Origin: an uncultured Lachnospiraceae bacterium
Lineage (GTDB): Bacteria > Bacillota > Clostridia > Lachnospirales > Lachnospiraceae
DNA length: 34,983 nucleotides
Reading direction: 5' to 3'
Assembly (NCBI GenBank): GCA_910578605.1
Contig: CAJTQG010000032.1
Coordinates: forward strand, 1 to 34,983
Made by a program: the position numbers and the translations under genes. Of the stretch, positions 14,390 through 22,083 are shown one piece after another. How positions within the stretch are numbered: position 1 is the stretch's first letter; each line of letters starts with the position of its first letter. Under the pieces are notes generated by a model. It was not told the DNA's origin. It made no database searches and saw only the letters and a program-made list of their open reading frames with translations.

Positions 14390-15637
14390 ATGAAAAAAGT
14401 ATTGGTAATAGGCGGCGGAGCTGCTGGAATAATGGCAGCGTACAGTGCAGCTAGAAGCGGACAGGAGGTACATATATATGAAAAGAACGAAAAGCTGGGG
14501 AAGAAATTGTTTATTACAGGTAAGGGAAGATGTAATATAACCAACGCCTCAGATATGGAAGTGTTATTTCAAAATGTAGTGTCAAACTACAAGTTTTTGT
14601 ACAGCGCTTTTTATACGTTTACCAATGAGCAAATGATAGAGTTGATGAAGGAAGCGGGGGTTCCTGTCAAAATAGAGAGAGGAAACAGAGTGTTTCCGGT
14701 TTCTGACAAATCCTCGGACGTAATAGGAGGATTAGAAAGACTTCTCAAAAAGGAAGGGGTAGCCATACATTTAAAAAGTGAAGTGAGCAAAATATTGACA
14801 AGCCAACAGGAGAATGACAAAACAGTAATGGGAATTATGCTGCAGGATGGAAGTGAAGTGAAGGGAGAACAGGTAATTGTGGCTACAGGAGGTGTTTCCT
14901 ATCCCTCAACAGGCTCTACTGGAGATGGCATGAGTATGACAGAGAAATTGGGGCATACTAAAACAAGACTTTATCCGGCATTGGTTCCTATAGAGATTGA
15001 GGAGGAGTGGGTGTCTAGGCTGCAGGGGTTATCCTTGAGAAATGTTTCAGTTTCCTTTTCAGCAGGGAAAAAAGAGTTTTATCAGAATTTCGGTGAGATG
15101 GTTTTTACTCATTATGGGGTAAGCGGTCCTGTAATTTTAAGCGGAAGCAGTTATCTTCCCAAATACGAGAAGAAGGAAAGGGTTGAGGTTTGCGTGGATT
15201 TAAAACCGGCATTGTCAGAAAAACAGCTTGACCTTAGAATTTTGAGGGATTTTGAGGAAAATAAAAACAAAGACTTTAAAAATTCCCTCAATTTATTATT
15301 GCCCAGAAAGATAATTCCTATTATAATAGAACTTTCAGGAATATCACCGGAAAAGAAAATTCATGAAATTACAAAAGAAGAGAGAAGGCAATTGATTTAT
15401 ATCATTAAAAATTTAAAGATGCATGTAAAGGGTGTGCGGGGGTTTGAGGAGGCTATTATCACACAAGGCGGGGTAAAAGTGAAAGAAATCAATCCTGCTA
15501 CTATGGAGTCTAAATTGGTGAAAGGGCTATATTTTGCAGGGGAGATAATGGATGTGGATGCTCTCACAGGAGGTTATAATCTGCAGATAGCTTGGTCTAC
15601 CGGGTATTTGGCGGGACTCAGTACAGCAAGGGAATGA
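14390..15637 (+). CDS. HI0933/BaiN-family flavoprotein (NAD(P)/FAD-dependent oxidoreductase)
   Basis: This is a flavoprotein of the HI0933 family, which includes YhiN and BaiN-annotated proteins. The N-terminal FAD-binding motif is VIGGGAAGIMAAYSAARSG, followed by LGKKLFITGKGRCNITNA, typical of the family. The C-terminal block has TQGGVKVKEINPATMESK and the FAD-closing GLYFAGEIMDVDALTGGYNLQIAWSTGYLAG. About 415 residues is the normal size. I prefer the ATG at 14390, where AAAGG lies at the right distance and the conserved MKKVLVIGGG begins; a start at 14372 would add six residues without a good binding site. The true substrate of most members is unknown; a bile-acid role should not be assumed. 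Confidence 0.88.
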   Translation: MKKVLVIGGGAAGIMAAYSAARSGQEVHIYEKNEKLGKKLFITGKGRCNITNASDMEVLFQNVVSNYKFLYSAFYTFTNEQMIELMKEAGVPVKIERGNRVFPVSDKSSDVIGGLERLLKKEGVAIHLKSEVSKILTSQQENDKTVMGIMLQDGSEVKGEQVIVATGGVSYPSTGSTGDGMSMTEKLGHTKTRLYPALVPIEIEEEWVSRLQGLSLRNVSVSFSAGKKEFYQNFGEMVFTHYGVSGPVILSGSSYLPKYEKKERVEVCVDLKPALSEKQLDLRILRDFEENKNKDFKNSLNLLLPRKIIPIIIELSGISPEKKIHEITKEERRQLIYIIKNLKMHVKGVRGFEEAIITQGGVKVKEINPATMESKLVKGLYFAGEIMDVDALTGGYNLQIAWSTGYLAGLSTARE

Positions 15638-15735
15638 ATGTCCTCATTGTAAATTTGCTTAATATGAACATTTTTATAAGAGTTTCGCAAATGCTTTTAA
15701 ATTTATAAAATTAGGAAAGGAAAGAACATAATATT

Positions 15736-16395
15736 ATGAAAAATATTGCAATTGATGGACCGGCAGGAGCCGGAAAGAGTACAATAGCAAAACTGGCAGC
15801 AAAGGAGTTGGGGTTTATCTATGTGGACACAGGGTCCATGTACCGCGCTATGGCCCTTGCTTGTATCAGACAGGGAGTGAAGCCGGAGGAAGAGGAGAAA
15901 GTAACTAAAGTTTGTCAGAGTGTACAAGTATCTATAGAATATAAGGATGGCCAGCAGATTGTACTGTTGAATGGAGAAAATGTAAATCCATATATTCGCA
16001 CAGAGGAAGTGGGAAAAATGACCTCCGCTATTGCTGTCTATCAAGGTGTGCGGGAAAAATTATTAGAGCTTCAGAGGGATTTGGCAAAAAAGGCAGATGT
16101 GATAATGGATGGAAGAGATATAGGCACCTGTGTTTTGCCTGATGCAGATGTTAAAATTTTTATGACAGCAAGCTCTGTCACAAGAGCAAGGAGACGTTAC
16201 ACAGAATTAAAAGAAAAAGGCATAGAATGTAATATAGAAGATATTGAAAAGGATATTATAGAAAGAGATGAGAGGGATTCCAATCGAAAGATTGCTCCCC
16301 TGCGGCAGGCGGAGGACGCCATTGTAATTGATTCTTCTAATATGAGCGTGGAGGAATCCGTTGCAGCAGTAATCAAATTAGTAAAAGGTGCGTAA
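15736..16395 (+). CDS. cmk: Cytidylate kinase
   Basis: Cytidylate kinase phosphorylates CMP and dCMP to the diphosphates in the cytoplasm. The P-loop is IDGPAGAGKSTIAK at the N-terminus, followed by YVDTGSMYRAMAL in the nucleotide-monophosphate site, GRDIGTCVLPDADVKIFMTAS in the middle, and the lid region RDERDSNRKIAPLRQAEDAI with its cluster of arginines. At 219 residues it is complete. It overlaps or abuts ispH, which follows at once, and forms the common clostridial cluster cmk-ispH-rpsA. AGGAAAGGAAAG lies about a dozen bases before the ATG. Confidence 0.96.
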   Translation: MKNIAIDGPAGAGKSTIAKLAAKELGFIYVDTGSMYRAMALACIRQGVKPEEEEKVTKVCQSVQVSIEYKDGQQIVLLNGENVNPYIRTEEVGKMTSAIAVYQGVREKLLELQRDLAKKADVIMDGRDIGTCVLPDADVKIFMTASSVTRARRRYTELKEKGIECNIEDIEKDIIERDERDSNRKIAPLRQAEDAIVIDSSNMSVEESVAAVIKLVKGA

Positions 16396-16402
16396 AATAC
16401 AA

Positions 16403-17254
16403 ATGAAAGTAATATTAGCAAAGACAGCAGGATTTTGCTTTGGCGTAAAAAGAGCGGTGGATATGGTGTATGAACAGATTGAAAAATCACAAAAGCCAAT
16501 TTACACCATAGGTCCAATTATTCACAATGAGCAAGTGGTAAAGGATTTTGAAAATAAAGGAGTGATGGTGCTAGACAGTAAGGATGGAGTTTGCCAGGCG
16601 GCAGACAGCACCATTATTATCCGCTCTCACGGCGTAGACGAGGAAACCTATCATAAATTAGAAGAAAACCATAATACAATAGTAGATGCTACCTGTCCCT
16701 TTGTGAAAAAAATTCACCGCATTGTAAAGGAAGAAAGTGAGAAGGGCCGATATATTATTATTATAGGCAATGCTTCTCATCCAGAAGTGGAGGGAATTAA
16801 GGGATGGGCAGGAGAACATGTGATGGTGCTTGACAGCATGGAGGAGGCAGAAAAAATCTCCCTTCCGAAAACGAAAAAGCTATCTATTGTGTCACAAACG
16901 ACATTTAATTACAATAAATTTAAGAATTTAGTTGAAATTATTTCAAAAAAAGGTTATGATATAAATGTTTTAGACACAATCTGCAATGCTACACATGAAA
17001 GGCAGAAGGAAGCAAGAGAGATTGCTGGCCAGGTAGATGCCATGATTGTCATTGGCGGAAAACATAGTTCTAATACACAAAAATTATATGATATTTGTCA
17101 TGAAAAATGTGAAAATACTTACTATATACAGACACTTGGTGACTTGGATTTATGCCAGCTGCAACCATGTAGTTGCGTAGGTATTACAGCAGGGGCTTCA
17201 ACCCCAAATAATATTATCGAGGAGGTTCACACTCATGTCAGAGCAAAGTTTTGA
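16403..17254 (+). CDS. ispH: 4-hydroxy-3-methylbut-2-enyl diphosphate reductase
   Basis: IspH carries out the last step of the MEP pathway, reducing HMBPP to IPP and DMAPP with an iron-sulfur cluster. The three cluster cysteines are visible: Cys12 in GFCFGVKRAV, Cys98 in ATCPFVKK and Cys194 in TICNATHER. Other family landmarks are GPIIHNEQVV, RSHGV, GNASHPEVEG and SSNTQKL, and GITAGASTP near the end. The ATG at 16403 begins the conserved sequence; a GTG at 16388 would add five residues and overlap cmk, but has no binding site. The stop lies 20 bases inside the start of rpsA in another frame. In many Clostridia IspH and S1 are one fused protein; here they are separate. Confidence 0.95.
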   Translation: MKVILAKTAGFCFGVKRAVDMVYEQIEKSQKPIYTIGPIIHNEQVVKDFENKGVMVLDSKDGVCQAADSTIIIRSHGVDEETYHKLEENHNTIVDATCPFVKKIHRIVKEESEKGRYIIIIGNASHPEVEGIKGWAGEHVMVLDSMEEAEKISLPKTKKLSIVSQTTFNYNKFKNLVEIISKKGYDINVLDTICNATHERQKEAREIAGQVDAMIVIGGKHSSNTQKLYDICHEKCENTYYIQTLGDLDLCQLQPCSCVGITAGASTPNNIIEEVHTHVRAKF

Positions 17255-18344
17255 ACAAATGTTTGAAGAACAGGGGATGAAAACCATTCATTCCGGAGAA
17301 ATCGTGGAAGGAACAGTAATCAGCGTTAAAGAAGATGAAATCGTCTTAAATATAGGTTACAAGTCTGATGGTATTATCACCAGAAGTGAATACACCAACA
17401 CACAGAATGTAGATTTGACTACTATGGTTGCTGTTGGCGACAAGATGGAAGCAAAGGTATTAAAGGTAAATGACGGAGAAGGTCAGGTGCTGTTAACCTA
17501 CAAGCGTCTTGCGGCAGATAAAGCGAATAAGAGATTAGAGGAAGCATTTGAGAATAAGGAAGTGTTAAAGGCAAAGGTAACAGAGGTAAGACCAGGTGGT
17601 TTAACTGTTGTTGTGGATGAAGCAAAAGTATTTATTCCCGCAAGTCTTGTATCAGACACTTATGAGAATGATTTATCAAAATATGCCAATACAGAAGTGG
17701 AATTTGTAGTTAGCGAATTTAACTTAAAGAGAAGAAGAGTGATTGGTGACAGAAAGCAGTTGTTGGTAGCAAAGAAGATGGAGCAGCAGAAAGCATTGCT
17801 TGAGACATTGGAAGTTGGCGCTACTATTGAAGGAAAAGTAAAGAATGTAACAGATTTTGGTGCATTTATTGATTTAGGCGGAATCGACGGGTTGCTTCAT
17901 ATTTCTGAGATGTCCTGGGGACGGGTGGAAAATCCAAAATCTCTGTTCAATGTAGGAGATGAGGTAAAAGCTTTTATCAAAGATATTAGCGGAACAAAGA
18001 TTGCATTGAGCTTAAAATTTGAGGATAGCAATCCATGGATGACTGCATCAGAGCGTTATGCCGTTGGCAATATTGTGAAGGGAAAGGTTGCGCGCATGAC
18101 AGATTTTGGTGCCTTTGTGGAATTGGAGCCAGGTATTGATGCACTGCTTCATGTTTCCCAGATTTCTAGAGCACATGTGGAAAAACCAGCCGATGCATTA
18201 AAGACTGGCCAGGAAATTGAGGCTAAGGTAGTAGATTTCAATCAGGATGAAAAGAAAATCAGTCTGAGCATGAAGGTGTTAGAGCCGGAGACTGTGAAGG
18301 ATGAAGCTGAGGAAGAGACTGCTGTGCAGGAAACAGAAGAATAA
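17235..18344 (+). CDS. rpsA: Ribosomal protein S1 homologue with four S1 domains
   Basis: This S1-type RNA-binding protein is likely to act at the 30S subunit in mRNA binding. Four S1 repeats can be traced: about 17-87 (GEIVEGTVISVKEDEIVLNIGYKSDGII), 103-170 (KAKVTEVRPGGLTVVV), 188-258 (IEGKVKNVTDFGAFIDLGGIDGLLHISEMSW) and 272-345 (VKGKVARMTDFGAFVELEPGIDALLHVSQIS). An acidic tail follows. At 369 residues it is the short Gram-positive form rather than the six-repeat enterobacterial one. GGAGG (17221-17225) lies within the end of ispH, and the genes overlap by 20 bases, suggesting translational coupling. Confidence 0.92.
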   Translation: MSEQSFEQMFEEQGMKTIHSGEIVEGTVISVKEDEIVLNIGYKSDGIITRSEYTNTQNVDLTTMVAVGDKMEAKVLKVNDGEGQVLLTYKRLAADKANKRLEEAFENKEVLKAKVTEVRPGGLTVVVDEAKVFIPASLVSDTYENDLSKYANTEVEFVVSEFNLKRRRVIGDRKQLLVAKKMEQQKALLETLEVGATIEGKVKNVTDFGAFIDLGGIDGLLHISEMSWGRVENPKSLFNVGDEVKAFIKDISGTKIALSLKFEDSNPWMTASERYAVGNIVKGKVARMTDFGAFVELEPGIDALLHVSQISRAHVEKPADALKTGQEIEAKVVDFNQDEKKISLSMKVLEPETVKDEAEEETAVQETEE

Positions 18345-18371
18345 TTCCAAGACAGATAGGGAGGTTATTGT

Positions 18372-19142
18372 ATGGATTATGAACAATTCAAGAAAAGAGT
18401 ATTTGAACTGACTTCCATTGATCTGAATGCATACAAGGAACGGCAAATGAAACGCCGGATTGATTCTTTGATTGCCAAGAATGGTTATAAAGGCTATGAT
18501 GAATATGTGAGGGAAATACAAAAAAAAGGAAAACTGTTTGAGGAATTTGTCAATTATCTCACTATCAATGTTTCGGAATTTTATCGTAATCCGGTTCAGT
18601 GGTCGGTGTTGGAGAAGGAGATTGTTCCTTATTTAAGGGAAGAGTCTCCCAATTCATTGAAAATATGGAGTGCTGCCTGTTCTACAGGAGATGAACCATA
18701 TTCCTTGGCAATGATGCTCTCAAGAATTTTTCCTCTCAACAAGATACGTATTACTGCCACAGATATTGATAAGCAGGTATTAGAGAAAGCAAAGGTTGGT
18801 CTCTATAATGAAAAAAGCTTGGCAGGTCTGCCAAAGGAATTTGTTTCAAAGTATTTTGAAAAGATTGGTTCTAGCTACAAGATATGTGATGACATTAAGA
18901 GATGCGTAGAATTTAAACAACATAATTTGTTAAAGGATACATATCCATCGAATATGGATTTGATTGTTTGTAGGAACGTACTTATATATTTTACGGAGGA
19001 AGCAAAGGAAGAAATTTATAAAAAGTTTCATGGTGCTTTGCGAAAGGGCGGCATATTGTTTGTAGGAAGTACAGAGCAGATGATACAATATCGTCAGTTA
19101 AATTATGCGTCTATGAAATCATTTTTCTACAAGAAACTATAA
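18372..19142 (+). CDS. cheR: CheR-type chemoreceptor glutamate methyltransferase
   Basis: CheR methylates glutamate side chains of chemoreceptors using SAM. The protein has the N-terminal helical domain (residues 1-70, with the basic helix KERQMKRRIDSL and NYLTINVSEFYRNP) and the SAM-binding methyltransferase domain (IWSAACSTGDEPYSLAM, TATDID, FKQHNLL, DLIVCRNVLIYF). It is 256 residues, typical of a stand-alone CheR. It follows rpsA by 27 bases with an AGGGAGG site, so it is probably in the same transcript. No chemoreceptor, CheA, CheB or flagellar gene is nearby, which is common for clostridial cheR copies but leaves its partner unknown. Confidence 0.93.
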   Translation: MDYEQFKKRVFELTSIDLNAYKERQMKRRIDSLIAKNGYKGYDEYVREIQKKGKLFEEFVNYLTINVSEFYRNPVQWSVLEKEIVPYLREESPNSLKIWSAACSTGDEPYSLAMMLSRIFPLNKIRITATDIDKQVLEKAKVGLYNEKSLAGLPKEFVSKYFEKIGSSYKICDDIKRCVEFKQHNLLKDTYPSNMDLIVCRNVLIYFTEEAKEEIYKKFHGALRKGGILFVGSTEQMIQYRQLNYASMKSFFYKKL

Positions 19143-19180
19143 TAGAAAAGCCTGTCATTTTTTGACAGGCTTTTCTATTA
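19140..19180. terminator. Strong intrinsic terminator after cheR
   Basis: A perfect 18-base stem (19140-19157 with 19163-19180) surrounds a 5-base T loop. The 5' arm starts at the cheR stop codon. The lower stem is A/T-rich (AATAGAAAAG with CTTTTCTATT), so T-rich stretches exist on both strands and the element may work in both directions. It separates the cmk-ispH-rpsA-cheR group from rsmD. Confidence 0.85.
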
Positions 19181-19237
19181 TAACAGCTTGCCTATCAGCG
19201 CACTGTAAGATGATTTGTATTTAGTTGGAGGGATATT

Positions 19238-19804
19238 ATGAGAGTTATAGCTGGAAAGGCTAGAAGGATTCCTTTAAGCACAGTGGAAGGTCTAGATACT
19301 AGGCCAACTACAGACCGAATTAAGGAAACCTTGTTTAATATGCTGCAGAATCAAATTCCAGGCTGTCATTTTCTTGATTTATTCAGCGGCAGCGGTGCCA
19401 TTGGAATTGAGGCATTGAGCAGGGGGGCAGAAAGCTGCAGTTTTGTGGAAAAAAATCCAAGAGCAGTAAGCTGCATTCAAGACAATTTAAAGAAAACCAA
19501 TTTAGAAACAGGGGCTTGCGTTTTGTCCATGGATGTGTTAAGCGGAATATCAAAAATGAAACAGCAAAAACAAAAATTTGATATTATATTTATGGATCCC
19601 CCCTACGATTGTTTTTTAGAGAAGAAAGTGTTAGAACTGCTTCAAGATGGGGAACTGTTACAAGAAGATAGTGTAATTATTGTGGAAGCCTCCCTGAAAA
19701 CAGATTTTTCATATATGAAGTTATGGGGCTATGAATTGCAGAAGGAAAAGAGATATAAAAGCAATAAACATGTCTTTCTCACACGAGTCAACCATCTTCT
19801 GTAA
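19238..19804 (+). CDS. rsmD: 16S rRNA (guanine966-N2)-methyltransferase
   Basis: RsmD methylates G966 of 16S rRNA on the assembled 30S particle using SAM. The N-terminal MRVIAGKARRIPL and TRPTTDRIKETLFN are typical. Motif I is FLDLFSGSGAIGIEALSRGA (about 45-64), and the catalytic IIFMDPPYD motif appears near residue 120. At 188 residues it is complete. A TTGGAGGG site lies before the ATG. It is followed by coaD, as in Bacillus (ylbH-ylbI) and many other Firmicutes. Confidence 0.95.
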   Translation: MRVIAGKARRIPLSTVEGLDTRPTTDRIKETLFNMLQNQIPGCHFLDLFSGSGAIGIEALSRGAESCSFVEKNPRAVSCIQDNLKKTNLETGACVLSMDVLSGISKMKQQKQKFDIIFMDPPYDCFLEKKVLELLQDGELLQEDSVIIVEASLKTDFSYMKLWGYELQKEKRYKSNKHVFLTRVNHLL

Positions 19805-19881
19805 GAGAATCTTCTATAAGGCGGAAAGAAAAAAGAGGAAAGGAAAAGACAGGCATGTATGCTTGAGGTTTGGTGCAGAAT

Positions 19882-20373
19882 ATGAGAGCAATATATCCAG
19901 GAAGCTTTGATCCTGTTACCTTAGGGCATTTGGATATTATAGAGAGAGCAGCAAAGACTTTTGATGAGCTGGTAATCGGAATTTTAAATAATAATTCAAA
20001 AAGTCCGTTGTTTTCTGTTCAAGAACGTGTTAATATGTTAGAGGAAGTGACATCCTATATTCCGAATGTTAAAATTGTGTGCTTCAGTGGTTTGTTGGTG
20101 GATTTTGCCGCCAAGCTTGAAGCCGGAATTATTGTAAGAGGATTGCGGGCAGTCAGTGATTTTGAGTATGAATTTCAAATGTCACAGACCAATCGTATTA
20201 TGAATAAGGAAATAGACACTGTTTTTTACAATACCAGCTTGGAATATGCCTATGTTAGCTCTAGCATGGTAAAGGAGGTTGCCATGCATGGGGGGGATAT
20301 ATCTGGTTTTGTTCCTGCATTGGTAGTAGAACGGGTGTATGATAAATATAGAAAGGATTTAAGTGAAAAATGA
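19882..20373 (+). CDS. coaD: Phosphopantetheine adenylyltransferase
   Basis: CoaD transfers AMP from ATP to 4'-phosphopantetheine in coenzyme A synthesis. The nucleotidyltransferase signature is YPGSFDPVTLGHLDIIERA at the start, with the T/HxGH-type motif at GHLD. RGLRAVSDFEYEFQMSQTN and the C-terminal YVSSSMVKEVAMHGGDISGFVP follow. The ATG at 19882 begins the conserved sequence and gives 163 residues, the usual length. A GTG at 19873 or a TTG at 19870 could add a few residues; the GAGG at 19865-19868 fits none of them ideally. The stop overlaps the next start by four bases (ATGA). Confidence 0.95.
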   Translation: MRAIYPGSFDPVTLGHLDIIERAAKTFDELVIGILNNNSKSPLFSVQERVNMLEEVTSYIPNVKIVCFSGLLVDFAAKLEAGIIVRGLRAVSDFEYEFQMSQTNRIMNKEIDTVFYNTSLEYAYVSSSMVKEVAMHGGDISGFVPALVVERVYDKYRKDLSEK

Positions 20374-20999
20374 GTAAAATTGAACAGATTATAGCAGAAA
20401 TTGAAGAATATATTGATAGCTGCAGGCATCAGGGCTTTTCTGGTACAAAGATTATTGTCAATAAGGAAGAGTTGGATGAATTGCTGGCAGAGCTTCGTTT
20501 AAAGACGCCGGATGAAATTAAAAAATACCAAAAGATTATCAGCAATAAGGATGCCATATTAAATGATGCCAAGGAAAAGGCAGAAAAAATTTTAGCCAAT
20601 GCCACTGCCCAGACAAGTCAGCTTGTCAATGACCATGAAATTATGCAGCAGGCGTACGTTCAGGCAAACGAAGTAGTGCAGAATGCTAATAATCAGGCCC
20701 AGGACATAGTAGACAATGCTACCAATGATGCCAATGAAATCCGAATGGGTGCCATGCAATATACGGACGAGCTGTTGAGCGAGGTGCAGAAGATTATAAC
20801 AAGCACAATAGATGACTTAACCAATCGGTATGAGGCAGTGATGAAGAACTTAAATGCCACCTTGAATGTGGTAACTGCCAATAGAAGAGAATTGAATCCT
20901 CAGGAACATATCACCCCGACGGTAGATGAGATTGCAGGGGACATTGAAAAAAATTTAAACCAAAATGAGATTGAATATACTGTGCCTCTTCAGGATTAA
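20370..20999 (+). CDS. Uncharacterised coiled-coil protein translationally coupled to coaD
   Basis: I do not recognise an assigned function. The 209-residue protein is soluble, acidic and mostly helical. An N-terminal segment (1-60) contains GFSGTKIIVNKEELDELLAEL. It is followed by a long heptad-like region (about 60-165) very rich in Ala, Asn, Gln and Glu (for example AEKILANATAQTSQLV and QANEVVQNANNQAQDIV), then a polar tail. The composition resembles DivIVA-type or ATP-synthase-b-like coiled coils, but no diagnostic motif of either is clear. It overlaps coaD by ATGA and ends before a terminator, so it belongs to the rsmD-coaD unit. No signal peptide or membrane segment is seen. Confidence 0.7.
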   Translation: MSKIEQIIAEIEEYIDSCRHQGFSGTKIIVNKEELDELLAELRLKTPDEIKKYQKIISNKDAILNDAKEKAEKILANATAQTSQLVNDHEIMQQAYVQANEVVQNANNQAQDIVDNATNDANEIRMGAMQYTDELLSEVQKIITSTIDDLTNRYEAVMKNLNATLNVVTANRRELNPQEHITPTVDEIAGDIEKNLNQNEIEYTVPLQD

Positions 21000-21014
21000 T
21001 CACAAACGAGAGAA

Positions 21015-21053
21015 AGCGTCAATTTGATATCGTCAAATTGGCGCTGCTTTTTG
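21015..21053 (+). terminator. Intrinsic terminator between the rsmD-coaD unit and the convergent ylbJ-like gene
   Basis: A 13-base stem (AGCGTCAATTTGA at 21015-21027 with TCAAATTGGCGCT at 21033-21045, one G-T pair) with a 5-base loop is followed by GCTTTTTG. It ends the + strand unit and lies just past the stop of the minus-strand gene, so it may serve both transcripts. Confidence 0.75.
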
Positions 21054-21078
21054 CTGTATAGCATTTGGGTGAAAAGGG

Positions 21079-21975
21079 TTACAGGAAGAAATGGATGCCT
21101 AAAAATAACAGCACAAGAAGTCCACATTGTATACTTTTATGTAAAATGTAATAACCTATAGATAAAGCTCCTTCTTTTAAAATGCCGGCAGTCTGTGCAA
21201 CAGTGCAGATTCCCCCAAAGGAGGATAGGATACCGCATAAGAGAAAACGCAGGGAGGGCGAAAAGGATGTCTGGCAAAGGTAATGTACACCGCCGGTGAC
21301 CTCCAACAAGCTTACCAATAGATATTTGATGTTAGTTGGCAGTGGGAGATTGTGGAGTAGAATGGAAGAAAGCACAGAAAATAAAAGAACATAGCCTCCT
21401 ACCTTACAAATGGTTTCATAGCCGCTTACAATGCAGGAATCAAAGGATATGACAGAGGTGTCGTCGTGGGCATTCCTTTGTTTTTGCAGAGGGGGAGAGC
21501 TTTTTTGTTCCTTGTTTTTTGTAGAATAAAAATGGATGCCTATACCAAATATGATTGGGGGAAGATAGAGCAGGCATAAAAATAATGGGAGAGGCAGGGC
21601 ATTTTTTATATGCTGCAGATAAACATAGCTGATGAGAAAGTTAGGGCTTGGATTATTGCAAAAACCAACAAGGTTTTGGGCTTCCTTTTTTGTCAGATTA
21701 TGATTTTGATATAGATTTGTCACAATCTTTGCGCCGGTTGGATATCCGCACAAAAATCCAATTACTACAGCATATTTTTGATAGCCAAAGGTTTGTACCA
21801 TAGGAAATTGCTGTATGTATTGTCCGAGAATCATACATGGCAGCAAAGAGGGAAGTAAGGTAAAAAACCAAAGCTGCAGTCCTGTTTTTGCTCCTGTTAG
21901 GGAGGCTTTTGGAAAACATAAAATAGAGAAAAAAAACAGGATAATAAGGAGTTTGGAAAGGATAGATTTATTCAT
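21079..21975 (-). CDS. ylbJ: YlbJ-like integral membrane protein (nucleoside-recognition/Gate domain family)
   Basis: This is a membrane protein with about eight hydrophobic segments. It resembles YlbJ, a sporulation-associated protein. Family-like features are LWFFTLLPSLLPCMILG near the N-terminus, the conserved GFLCGYPTGAKI loop, LVGFCNNPSPNFLISYV, and a second repeat-like half with ICKVGGYVLLFSVLSS and GILSSFGGICTVAQTAGI. In Bacillus, ylbJ lies beside rsmD and coaD, and here it lies beside the same genes but on the opposite strand. It is shorter (298 residues) than the Bacillus protein. The ATG at 21975 is chosen; a TTG four codons upstream is possible. It is the only minus-strand gene in the window. 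Confidence 0.72.
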   Translation of the reverse strand: MNKSILSKLLIILFFFSILCFPKASLTGAKTGLQLWFFTLLPSLLPCMILGQYIQQFPMVQTFGYQKYAVVIGFLCGYPTGAKIVTNLYQNHNLTKKEAQNLVGFCNNPSPNFLISYVYLQHIKNALPLPLFLCLLYLPPIIFGIGIHFYSTKNKEQKSSPPLQKQRNAHDDTSVISFDSCIVSGYETICKVGGYVLLFSVLSSILLHNLPLPTNIKYLLVSLLEVTGGVHYLCQTSFSPSLRFLLCGILSSFGGICTVAQTAGILKEGALSIGYYILHKSIQCGLLVLLFLGIHFFL

Positions 21976-21987
21976 AGTTTCTACCAA

Positions 21988-22016
21988 GTCTCAAATGCCT
22001 ACTTTGGGTTTGAGAC
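21988..22016. repeat. Perfect inverted repeat between the divergent ylbJ-like and pepD genes
   Basis: GTCTCAAA (21988-21995) and TTTGAGAC (22009-22016) are exact reverse complements around a 13-base centre. The repeat lies 12 bases upstream of the ylbJ start and just before the -35 of the pepD promoter. No T-run follows on either strand. An operator or a leader hairpin is possible. Confidence 0.5.
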
Positions 22017-22020
22017 GAAA

Positions 22021-22049
22021 TTGATTTATTACAAGCTTATGAATAAAAT
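22021..22049 (+). promoter_or_regulatory. Probable promoter for the PepD-like gene
   Basis: TTGATT (22021-22026) and TAAAAT (22044-22049) are separated by 17 bases. The predicted transcript start is near 22056, giving a leader of about 28 bases that holds AAAGGA before the ATG at 22084. The position supports the 22084 start over the longer open frame beginning at 22021. Confidence 0.5.
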
Positions 22050-22083
22050 TAAGAAAAAATGTTTCGAAAGGAAAAGAAAAATC

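Noticed and set aside
22021..22083. Upstream TTG start for the PepD-like gene
   Set aside because: The added residues are basic and unlike the family; the region contains a likely promoter, and the ATG at 22084 gives normal PepD length.
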